Part shown: in pieces, positions 5,641 to 12,436 of the stretch
Layout: each line of letters opens with the position of its first letter
How positions within the stretch are numbered: position 1 is the first letter of the stretch
NCBI GenBank assembly: GCA_900769905.1
Contig: CAAGIL010000027.1
Span: 1 to 12,436, forward strand
DNA length: 12,436 nucleotides
From: Rikenellaceae bacterium
Lineage (GTDB): Bacteria > Bacteroidota > Bacteroidia > Bacteroidales > UBA932
Direction: 5' to 3'
Position numbers and translations under genes: made by a program
Notes under the pieces: generated by a model
What the model saw: only the letters and a program-made list of their open reading frames with translations
Told to the model about the DNA's origin: nothing
Database searches by the model: none

Positions 5641-8600
5641 ATGGAAAAGCATAAGAATTTAATCTTCCTTGTGACGTCGATGCTGGTTGCCCTGGGCATT
5701 TACGGCATCTTCAAAATCAACAAGGACGAATTCCCGACCTTCGAACTCAAGCAGGGTCTGGTGGCCGCGGTATATCCCGGTGCCAGCGCCGGTCAGATTG
5801 AGGACCAGGTGGCGAAGCCCCTGGAGGAGGTCCTTTTCGGCTTCCAGGAGGTCAACCGCAAGACATTGAAAATCAGTTCCCAGGACGGAATCTGCTACCT
5901 TCTGGTGGACCTCAACACCCCTGCCAAAGACAAGGACAGGGTATGGTCCAAGATAAAGCTCAAGCTCAACGAAGCCAAGTCCACCCTCCCTCCGGGGGTG
6001 CTGGCCCTCGTGGTGCTCGATGACTTCTCCTCGGTCTCCGCATCGCTCATAGCCCTGAGTTCCGAAGACAAGAGCTACGGTGAGATGAAGGAGTACGCCG
6101 ACCGCCTCTGCGAGATGCTCAGGCGCATCCCTACCCTCTCCACCACCAAGATTTACGGCGACCAGAGCGAGGAGATTGCCGTCACCCTCGACAAGGACAG
6201 GCTCTCGGCCTACTCCATCAGCCCGTCTTCGCTCACCCTGGCTTACCAGAGTTCCACCCTCCAGCTCCCGAGCGGCAGCTTCAGCACAAGCTACGCAAAC
6301 TCCCCCATCCACATCAGCTCCACGGTGAGCAGCGAGCAGGAGATTGCCGATATGATAGTGTACAGCGACCCGGACGGCGGCATCATACGCCTCAAGGACG
6401 TCGCCACGATCGAGCGCCGCTACAGCGACCCGAGCTCGTATGTGGACTACAACGGCCGCAGCGCCGTCATCATATCCGTGGAGATGCTCCCGGACAACAA
6501 CATCGTCGCCTTCGGGGACGAACTCACGCGCACCCTTGACGAGTTCCGCGCCGAACTCCCGGAAAGCGTCAGCGTGAGCCAGATCACCAACCAGCCGAAC
6601 GTGGTCGAAGATTCCGTGTTCTCCTTCCTTCGCGACCTGGTCATCTCCATACTCGTGGTGATCTTCGTGATGCTGATGCTCTTCCCGCTCAAGTCCGCCC
6701 TCATCGCCAGCTCGGGCGTGCCTGTGTGCACCGCGGTCGCCATTGCCGTGATGTTCCTGGTGGGCCTCGACCTGAACACCGTCACACTCGCCGCCCTGAT
6801 CGTGGTGCTGGGTATGATAGTGGACGACTCCATCATCACGATGGACGGGTACATGGACCACCTCGGACGCGGCAAGACCCGCAAGGAGGCAGCCAAGGCC
6901 AGCGCCAGGGAGCTCATACTCCCCATGTTTATGGCGACGGCCGCGATAAGCCTGATGTTCTTCCCTATGCTCGGAATCATCTCCGGCTACCTGGGCGACT
7001 TCGTGCAGCTCTTCCCCTGGGTGATCGGCATCGCCCTCTTCGCCTCCCTCGCCTACGCCGTGTTCGTGGTGCCGCTGCTTGAGACCAGGTTCATCTCCAG
7101 CCCCCACTCCACGCGCAACAACTTCCTCACGCGCACGCAGAACACCTTTTTCAAGGGACTCCAGACCATCTACGAAAAGGCTCAGAACTGGTGCTTCCGC
7201 CACCCGAAGCTCACCCTTTTGGGCGGAGTCGCCGCAGTGGCCCTGGGGCTGCTTATGTTCACCCGCCTCACCGTGCAGATGATGCCGAAGGCGGACAGGG
7301 ACTTCTTCGCGATGGAGATTACCCTCGACTCGAATTCCGGGCTTGAGGACACCCGCAGCGTCGTGGACAGCATACAGACCATTCTGCTCGCAGATGCACG
7401 CGTGGAATCCGTGACCTCGTTCATAGGCACGGCAGCACCCCGTTTCAACGCCACCTACCCTCCTGCCACCCCGTCCCGCAACTTCTCCCAGCTCATCGTC
7501 AACACCAGATCCAAGAAGGCGACCTCGGAGCTGCTGCCGGAGTGCGAGGCCAGGTTCGACAATATGTTCCCGGAAGCGCTAGTGAGGGTAAAACAGATGG
7601 ATTATCAGGCAGTTACGCCGATTGAAGTCATTTTCAGGGGCGGCAGCACGGAAGAGCTCAAGCCTTATTCTGACCAGTTGAAGGCGTATATGCAGGGCCT
7701 GGGAGACGAGCTGATGTGGGTGCACAGCAGCGCCGACGACTTCGTCAGCTGCGTGGACATAAGCCTCGACCCCGAGGAATCGGTGCGCCTGGGCGTGAAC
7801 AAGTCCCTGCTCTCCCTCTCCCTCTTCGGCACTATGGGTTCCCAGTCCCTCGCCACTCTCTGGGAGGACGGCGAATCCATACCAGTCAGGCTGTACACCG
7901 AGGGCGTGGACGAGGATATGAGTTACGAAATGCTTGGCAACCAGCAGATTGCCACTGCCATTCCGGGGCTGAGCGTGCCTCTGAGGCAGGTGGCTGAAAT
8001 CGGACCTGACTGGCAGCCGCAGCTGCTCACCCGCCTCGGAGGCGAGGAGGTCGTGATCGTGTCCGCGGATATGCGCTACGACCGCAGCCAGCCCGTGTCG
8101 ATGAAGAAGGTACAGGCCTTCGTTGACGGGATGGAGCTCCCCGAGGGTATCACGGTCGAGTACGGAGGACTGTCCTCAATGAACGAGGATGTGATTCCTG
8201 AAATCATACTCTCCTTCCTCGCCGCCGTGCTGGTGCTCTTCTTCTTCCTGCTCTTCCACTTCAAGAAGATTTCCCTCGCGCTGCTGACCCTGCTCCTGAG
8301 CACCCTCTGCCTCTTCGGAGCCTTCTTCGGGCTCTGGATTTTCGGCCTGGATTTCAGCATCACGGCCGTGCTCGGACTCATCAGCCTCGTGGGCATCATC
8401 GTGCGCAACGGCATCATACTCTTCGAGTACGCCGAGGACCTGCGCTTCAAGGAAGGGCTCCCTGTCAGGGAAGCCGCCGAACTCGCGGGCAAGCGCCGTA
8501 TGCGCCCTATCTTCCTGACTTCCTGCACCACGGCGCTCGGAGTGCTGCCTATGATACTGAGCGCAGACAAGCTCTGGATGCCGCTGGGAGTGGTCATCTG

Positions 8601-8688
8601 CTTCGGCACTATGCTCTCGGTATTCCTGATTACCCTGATAATGCCTGTCTCCTACTGGCAGATTTTCAAAAAGGACAAGAGAAAATGA
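5641..8688 (+). CDS. RND-family multidrug-type efflux transporter (AcrB-like)
   Basis: A 1015-residue inner-membrane proton/substrate antiporter, slightly shorter than AcrB, and the motor of the tripartite pump. TM1 spans about 6-25, then EFPTFELKQGLVAAVYPGAS opens the porter domain as in HAE-type pumps. TM2 starts near 329, TM7 near 525, and TM8 near 855. The proton-relay Asp pair is present as D395-D396 in GMIVDDSII (AcrB D407/D408), and T960 matches AcrB T978. AcrB K940 is replaced by Arg (R922 in GIIVRNGIILFEY). The relay is of the drug-exporter type rather than the single-acid relay of CusA-like metal pumps, but the substrate cannot be read from sequence. Its stop overlaps the next start as ATGA (8685-8688). 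Confidence 0.95.
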   Translation: MEKHKNLIFLVTSMLVALGIYGIFKINKDEFPTFELKQGLVAAVYPGASAGQIEDQVAKPLEEVLFGFQEVNRKTLKISSQDGICYLLVDLNTPAKDKDRVWSKIKLKLNEAKSTLPPGVLALVVLDDFSSVSASLIALSSEDKSYGEMKEYADRLCEMLRRIPTLSTTKIYGDQSEEIAVTLDKDRLSAYSISPSSLTLAYQSSTLQLPSGSFSTSYANSPIHISSTVSSEQEIADMIVYSDPDGGIIRLKDVATIERRYSDPSSYVDYNGRSAVIISVEMLPDNNIVAFGDELTRTLDEFRAELPESVSVSQITNQPNVVEDSVFSFLRDLVISILVVIFVMLMLFPLKSALIASSGVPVCTAVAIAVMFLVGLDLNTVTLAALIVVLGMIVDDSIITMDGYMDHLGRGKTRKEAAKASARELILPMFMATAAISLMFFPMLGIISGYLGDFVQLFPWVIGIALFASLAYAVFVVPLLETRFISSPHSTRNNFLTRTQNTFFKGLQTIYEKAQNWCFRHPKLTLLGGVAAVALGLLMFTRLTVQMMPKADRDFFAMEITLDSNSGLEDTRSVVDSIQTILLADARVESVTSFIGTAAPRFNATYPPATPSRNFSQLIVNTRSKKATSELLPECEARFDNMFPEALVRVKQMDYQAVTPIEVIFRGGSTEELKPYSDQLKAYMQGLGDELMWVHSSADDFVSCVDISLDPEESVRLGVNKSLLSLSLFGTMGSQSLATLWEDGESIPVRLYTEGVDEDMSYEMLGNQQIATAIPGLSVPLRQVAEIGPDWQPQLLTRLGGEEVVIVSADMRYDRSQPVSMKKVQAFVDGMELPEGITVEYGGLSSMNEDVIPEIILSFLAAVLVLFFFLLFHFKKISLALLTLLLSTLCLFGAFFGLWIFGLDFSITAVLGLISLVGIIVRNGIILFEYAEDLRFKEGLPVREAAELAGKRRMRPIFLTSCTTALGVLPMILSADKLWMPLGVVICFGTMLSVFLITLIMPVSYWQIFKKDKRK

Positions 8689-10070
8689 ATAGATACGCAA
8701 TAAGCATAATACTCTGCCTCACAGGCATTTGCGCAGCGGCACAGGAGACGGTGCTGGACCTTGCCGCCTGCCGGGAACTCGCCGCAGAGCGCAACAGCAC
8801 CATCGCCGGGACGAGGTACGAGCTTCAGGCGGCGGAATACCAGCGGGACGAGGCCAGGGGTGAATGGTTCCCCCGCGTGAGCTTCAATGCCCTGGGATTC
8901 GCGTCCGTCAAGCCAATGATTGACCTGGGTGTGAAGGACTTGCTCGGCCACGGGGAACTCGGGAACATGGTCCAGAACGTGGTGGACGTGTTCGCGCCGC
9001 AACTGGGCATCAGCGACCCGAGGTTCAAAGCTGTGACGTGGGGCTACAGTGCCGGTTTCAGCCTGATCCAGCCCGTGTACGCGGGAGGACGCATAGCCAA
9101 CGGCAACCGTCTCGCGGAGCTCGGGGTCGAAGCCGCGAAGCTCCAGGGTGAGGTGAAGACCAGGGAGGAGAACGGCAACCTGGATGAGCTCTTCTACCAG
9201 GTAATCTCCCTCCAGGAGAAGCGCAAGACCCTCGGGAGCGCCCTGAAGCTCGTGGACAGGCTGCTGTCCGATGTCAGCGCAGCCTACGCCTCGGGGCTCC
9301 TTACCGAAGACGAACTCCTGCAGGTGCAGCTCAAGCGCAACGAGCTCCTCTCCAGCTCAGTGCAGCTCGAAAGCGGGCTGAAACTCAGCAAGATGAACCT
9401 GCTCAACAGCATAGGGATGCCGTACTCCCTGCTGAAGGCATCAGCGGCGGAGGGGAAGCCGTACATAGACGATTTCAGCTTCACGGCCGAACTCGCGGAG
9501 CCCCTTCCTCCGATCAGCTATTTCGTTGATGAAGAGACGGTTGCCGCCTCAATGCTGGAAGCGCAGCTGCTGGAGTTGAACGTGGAAGCCAAGCAGCTCG
9601 AGAAGCGTATGGAAATGGGCGGAACCCTCCCCCAGCTCGCGCTCGGAGCCACTTACGGCTACAGCGACATAGGCTTCAGCGGCCGCTTCAACGGCGCAGC
9701 CTTCGCCACCCTCCAGGTGCCGATTTCGGATTGGGGCAAGACCTCGATGAAGATGAAAAGGCTCCAGTCGGGAATCGACAAGGCCAAAGACGAGCAGGAG
9801 TACCTCAACTCCCAGCTGAGGCTCCAGGTGAGCAAACTCTGGGTGGACCTGTGCACGGCCTGGGACGAATACAGGCTCAAGCAGGAGGCCGTGGAGATGT
9901 CCGGAGCGGCCTACGCCAGGATGGAAGCCCGCTACAATGCGGGGCAGATCACCGCCTCGCAGCTGCTCGAATCCGAAACCAGCCTGCGCGGCTGCGAAGA
10001 CGAGCTCAGCGAAGCCCTCTGCAACTACCGCAAGGCCCTTGAAATCTGGCGCAGAGTTGCCGGGGTCTAG
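8685..10070 (+). CDS. TolC-like outer-membrane efflux channel (OEP family)
   Basis: A 461-residue outer-membrane factor, normal size for the OEP family, expected to form the trimeric exit duct of the pump. Residues 1-19 are a signal peptide (hydrophobic core ending CAAA before Gln 20). Cys 16 follows Ile rather than a small residue, so I favour SPI cleavage over lipidation. Two related halves are visible: VLDLAACRELAAERNSTI opens the first, with long Leu/Ala/Glu/Lys helices through about 240, and the second runs from about 283 to 456, ending with YNAGQITASQLLESET and a final helix, both family-typical. It is the last gene of the operon, after the pump, with a 4-bp ATGA overlap. Its TAG stop is shared, on the other strand, with the stop of the convergent MscS gene. 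Confidence 0.93.
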   Translation: MNRYAISIILCLTGICAAAQETVLDLAACRELAAERNSTIAGTRYELQAAEYQRDEARGEWFPRVSFNALGFASVKPMIDLGVKDLLGHGELGNMVQNVVDVFAPQLGISDPRFKAVTWGYSAGFSLIQPVYAGGRIANGNRLAELGVEAAKLQGEVKTREENGNLDELFYQVISLQEKRKTLGSALKLVDRLLSDVSAAYASGLLTEDELLQVQLKRNELLSSSVQLESGLKLSKMNLLNSIGMPYSLLKASAAEGKPYIDDFSFTAELAEPLPPISYFVDEETVAASMLEAQLLELNVEAKQLEKRMEMGGTLPQLALGATYGYSDIGFSGRFNGAAFATLQVPISDWGKTSMKMKRLQSGIDKAKDEQEYLNSQLRLQVSKLWVDLCTAWDEYRLKQEAVEMSGAAYARMEARYNAGQITASQLLESETSLRGCEDELSEALCNYRKALEIWRRVAGV

Positions 10071-10999
10071 CTGTCCAGATTCTTGACACGCACATCCAGC
10101 TGCGGGAACGGGAACTTGATTCCTGATTCCGGCAGCTGTTTGTATATCTCCTCATTGACCCGGAAGAACACGTCCCAGTAGTCGTCGGACTTCACCCAGC
10201 CGCGCGCCGTGAACACCACCGAGCTGCTGTCCAGGCTCTTGAGCATCACCACCGGGTCGGCGGCTCCCTTCTCGGAAGCGTCCAGGATACGCGCGTCGCC
10301 CTTCATTATCTTCAGCAGCTGCTCCTTGCACTTGTCGGAATCCGTGCCGTACTCCACGTTCACCAGCCACTCCACCCTGCGCAGTCCGTTGCGGGAGTAG
10401 TTGTCTATGTTGCCGTTGAACAGGGCTCCGTTCGGGATGACTATCTCCCTGTTGTCCGGGGTGGTGAGGGTGGTGCTCACGATAGTCACCGTGTTCACCG
10501 TGCCCATATACCCCTGGGCCTCAATGAAATCCCCCGACTTGAACGGCTTGAACGCCAGTATCATTATGCCGCCGGCGAAGTTCTGCACCGTCCCGCTCAG
10601 GGCCATACCTATTGCCATACCTCCGGCTGCCAGGAGGGCGGCGAGCGAGGTCGTGTTCACGCCCAGGGTGCCTATGGTGACGATGACGAGTATCACGGTC
10701 AGCGTGATGGACACCAGGCTCATTACGAAGGACGCGAGGGTCTTGTCGGTCTGGCGGCGGGTGAACCAGCCTATAAGCATCTTGCGCACCCGCTTTATCA
10801 GCCAGGCACCCACGCAGTAGATGACCAGGGCGGCCAGCACCTTGATTCCGAACTGTATCACATCTTGAAGCAGGCCCTCCAGGGCTCCCTGGGGATTCTC
10901 GGCCAGTTCCTGGGCAAAAGTCTCTATGGTGACCTTCGCGGAATCAGCCTTGCTTATCAATTGCTGCTCGTCTATTACGGGCATCTGTAGAAAAAACAT
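10067..10999 (-). CDS. mscS: MscS-family small-conductance mechanosensitive channel
   Basis: An inner-membrane channel of 310 residues that releases solutes when membrane tension rises on hypo-osmotic shock. After a polar N-terminus come TM1 (about 48-68), TM2 (about 90-110) and the pore helix TM3 (116-150) with the Gly/Ala-rich pattern AAGGMAIGMALSGTVQNFAGG, followed by the KPFKSGDFIE turn. The beta domain contains the family signature IPNGALFNGNIDNYSR (188-203), and GIKFPFPQLDV closes the vestibule near the C-terminus. Length fits E. coli MscS (286) plus a short N-terminal extension. The start could instead be the ATG at 10984 (MPVIDEQ), as neither has a strong ribosome site. Paralogues are common in this family, so the symbol is a family-level call. 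The gene is convergent with the TolC gene and overlaps it by 4 bp. Confidence 0.92.
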   Translation of the reverse strand: MFFLQMPVIDEQQLISKADSAKVTIETFAQELAENPQGALEGLLQDVIQFGIKVLAALVIYCVGAWLIKRVRKMLIGWFTRRQTDKTLASFVMSLVSITLTVILVIVTIGTLGVNTTSLAALLAAGGMAIGMALSGTVQNFAGGIMILAFKPFKSGDFIEAQGYMGTVNTVTIVSTTLTTPDNREIVIPNGALFNGNIDNYSRNGLRRVEWLVNVEYGTDSDKCKEQLLKIMKGDARILDASEKGAADPVVMLKSLDSSSVVFTARGWVKSDDYWDVFFRVNEEIYKQLPESGIKFPFPQLDVRVKNLDS

Positions 11000-11144
11000 A
11001 ATTCTCGGGTTTTATTGCAAGCACAAATATCGCAAAACAATTGCAGCAAAAAAAGAATTTCCTCAAAGATTCTTATTTTGAATGATTTTAGTTGCATAAT
11101 TGCCAAAAATTACCCAATTTTGCTTTCGGTAAGATTATAACACC
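11000..11144. promoter_or_regulatory. AT-rich divergent promoter region (mscS and exported-protein gene)
   Basis: This 145-bp gap separates two divergent genes and must hold both promoters. On the minus strand CGATATTTGT (11032-11023), the same 10-mer seen before the TetR gene, lies 23 bp before the mscS ATG, with a TTTTTTTG run further upstream that could serve as -33. On the plus strand TTATTTTG (11073-11080) matches seven of eight positions of the TAnnTTTG box and lies about 65 bp before the TTG start. AAGAAT and ATTCTT (11053-11074) form a weak 6-bp dyad. No element is certain. Confidence 0.4.
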
Positions 11145-12436
11145 TTGAGTAGAACTGAGAAGTACATCTGTTTCCTTCTACTTGCTTCTCTCTGCACCCC
11201 GTTCCGTACTTACGGACAGGGCGTGGAGTATTCAGGACAGGAGGGAAATGCGTTGCGACGCTTTGCCGGTACCCGGGAGCACGTGGCAGAGTTCTCCGTC
11301 GACTTCCGTTGGGATTCGGCGGTTCTGGACTCCACGTATATGGGTACCGCAGAGCGTTTCCGTATGCTTACCGACAGCCTCAGCAGCATAGTGGACTCCC
11401 GCAATGCGCTTTCCGTCCCAAGAATCAAGGGCCTTACCGTAGTCAGCTACTCCTCCCCGGAAGGCCAGTTCCTGTATAACAAACGTCTCTCAGAAAGGCG
11501 CGCCGCAGCGATGCAGAAGCAGCTCCGCTCCCTGCTTCCTGAATACGGCGGGCTCATCTCCGTCAGCGCCGACGGCGAATCCTGGCAGCTTTTCCGCGCG
11601 CGCGTGCTCAGCGACCCGTCCCTGAGCGAGGCCAGCCGCAGCCGTCTCCTGGAAATCATAGACGCTCCCATAACGGCAGACCAGAAGAAGGTGCTCATCA
11701 AGCAGTACGACGCAGCCCTGTGGAGGCGCGCGGTGCGGGAATGGTTCCCGGAATTCCGCCGTTCCTTCATCAGCCTCGAATGGGAAGAAGACCTATACAG
11801 ACGCGACAGCGTCATAGCCGCAGTGCCGGCAGTCCTCAGTGACGAACTCCCTACGGTGGATAAGGGGGGCAGAATTGCCTTCTCCACCCGTGTACCTAAA
11901 ACTTTGCTTGAATTCAGGACGAACATTCTTTATGATCTTGCCACCGCCCTGAACTTCGAAATCGAAATCCCTGTCGGGCAGCATTTCTCCATTGTTGCCA
12001 GCGACCTCTTCCCTTGGTGGACTTGGGGCCCGAACGACAGGAAGTACGCCTTCCAGATATGGGAAATAGGCTTCGAGCCGCGCTGGTACCCGTTTTCCGG
12101 ACAGGGGAACGGGTATCACGACGGCCGCATGAGCGGAGCTTTCGTGGGGGCCTACCTCGCCAGCGCCGCCTATGACCTCCAGTGGGACACCGCCATCTGC
12201 ACCCAGGGCGAGTACTGGACAGCAGGGCTCAGCGCGGGCTACGTGTTCCCTCTTGGCCGCCGGCTGCGCGCCGAACTCAGCGCCGCCATCGGCTTCCTCT
12301 CCTCTGACTACCGCCAGTACCAGCCGGATCCCGACTACGAGCACCTCTACCGCGATCCCTTCCGTACCGGCACTTTCAGTTACTTCGGCCCTACCCGCCT
12401 CAAGGCCAGCCTCGTGCTGCCCATCAGCGTGCGCCG
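11145..12436 (+). CDS. Exported OmpA-like/DUF3575-type protein, partial at right edge
   Basis: An open frame of 430 codons with no stop before the window ends. The frame opens after a TAA at 11130, and the only sensible start is TTG at 11145: it yields a signal peptide (MSRTEKYICFLLLASLC..., cleavage near YGQ, residue 24), while the first in-frame ATG (Met 66) is well inside the mature protein. Residues 101-120 carry SYSSPEG...N..LSERRA, a stretch typical of the OmpA-like region before DUF3575 domains in Bacteroidales. From 259 (TNILYDLATALNFEIEIPVG) through PWWTWGPND, EPRWYPF, GAFVGAYL and YFGPTRLKASL the pattern fits the DUF3575 barrel-like domain. Such proteins are often encoded beside fimbrial genes, so the neighbour past the edge may be fimbrial; that is inference. 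Confidence 0.8.
   Translation, partial: MSRTEKYICFLLLASLCTPFRTYGQGVEYSGQEGNALRRFAGTREHVAEFSVDFRWDSAVLDSTYMGTAERFRMLTDSLSSIVDSRNALSVPRIKGLTVVSYSSPEGQFLYNKRLSERRAAAMQKQLRSLLPEYGGLISVSADGESWQLFRARVLSDPSLSEASRSRLLEIIDAPITADQKKVLIKQYDAALWRRAVREWFPEFRRSFISLEWEEDLYRRDSVIAAVPAVLSDELPTVDKGGRIAFSTRVPKTLLEFRTNILYDLATALNFEIEIPVGQHFSIVASDLFPWWTWGPNDRKYAFQIWEIGFEPRWYPFSGQGNGYHDGRMSGAFVGAYLASAAYDLQWDTAICTQGEYWTAGLSAGYVFPLGRRLRAELSAAIGFLSSDYRQYQPDPDYEHLYRDPFRTGTFSYFGPTRLKASLVLPISVR

Noticed and set aside
4822..5652. Open frame of 276 codons on the minus strand
   Set aside because: Shadow of the adaptor gene, with no domain and an unlikely His/Ala-rich composition.
5659..7203. Open frame of 514 codons on the minus strand
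   Set aside because: It lies opposite the RND pump gene and is rich in His, Glu and Gly, the usual shadow of GC-rich coding DNA. The plus strand encodes a clear RND protein throughout.
8685..8744. TolC-like protein as a lipoprotein through Cys 16
   Set aside because: The residue before the Cys is Ile rather than Gly, Ala or Ser, and a good SPI site (CAAA before Gln) follows.
11053..11074. AAGAAT/ATTCTT dyad between mscS and the exported-protein gene
   Set aside because: Only 6 bp with a 10-base loop in AT-rich DNA, easily expected by chance.

Overview
The window looks like chromosomal DNA from a Bacteroidota species, most likely a gut-type Bacteroidales with GC-rich genes. The evidence is GC-rich coding DNA separated by AT-rich intergenic DNA, a perfect TAnnTTTG-type promoter element, mostly weak or A-rich ribosome binding sites, SPII lipoproteins with Bacteroidota-style lipoboxes, and a DUF3575-type protein at the right edge. 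I see no mobile element, CRISPR array, tRNA or rRNA.

Layout. Positions 1-439 hold no gene I can support. They carry two directly repeated GC-rich hairpins, a perfect 12-bp hairpin followed by a T tract on the minus strand (probable terminator), and a degenerate 13-bp tandem array ending at the stop codon of the next gene. On the minus strand, 3167-440 is a two-gene operon: a DASS (SLC13-type) Na+/anion symporter followed 34 bp later by an outer-membrane porin-like barrel. Together they could carry a di- or tricarboxylate, or another divalent anion, across both membranes. A TetR-family regulator is transcribed divergently at 3312-3896.

A 157-bp gap with degenerate ~17-bp repeats and a bulged hairpin leads into a compact plus-strand operon at 4054-10070. 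Its order is small lipoprotein of unknown function, RND periplasmic adaptor (itself a lipoprotein), RND inner-membrane pump, TolC-like outer-membrane channel. The last three form a complete tripartite efflux system. The TetR regulator upstream may control this pump, the symporter operon, or both.

A minus-strand MscS-type mechanosensitive channel (10999-10067) converges on the TolC gene, and the two genes share a CTAG tetranucleotide as both stop codons. From a 145-bp AT-rich divergent region, a plus-strand gene with a probable TTG start encodes an exported protein with an OmpA-like stretch and a DUF3575-like C-terminal region. It runs off the right edge.

The main families are ordinary. The parts deserving a second look are the unknown lipoprotein fixed in the efflux operon, the three sets of non-coding repeats, the cysteine-rich adaptor, and the shared stop codons.
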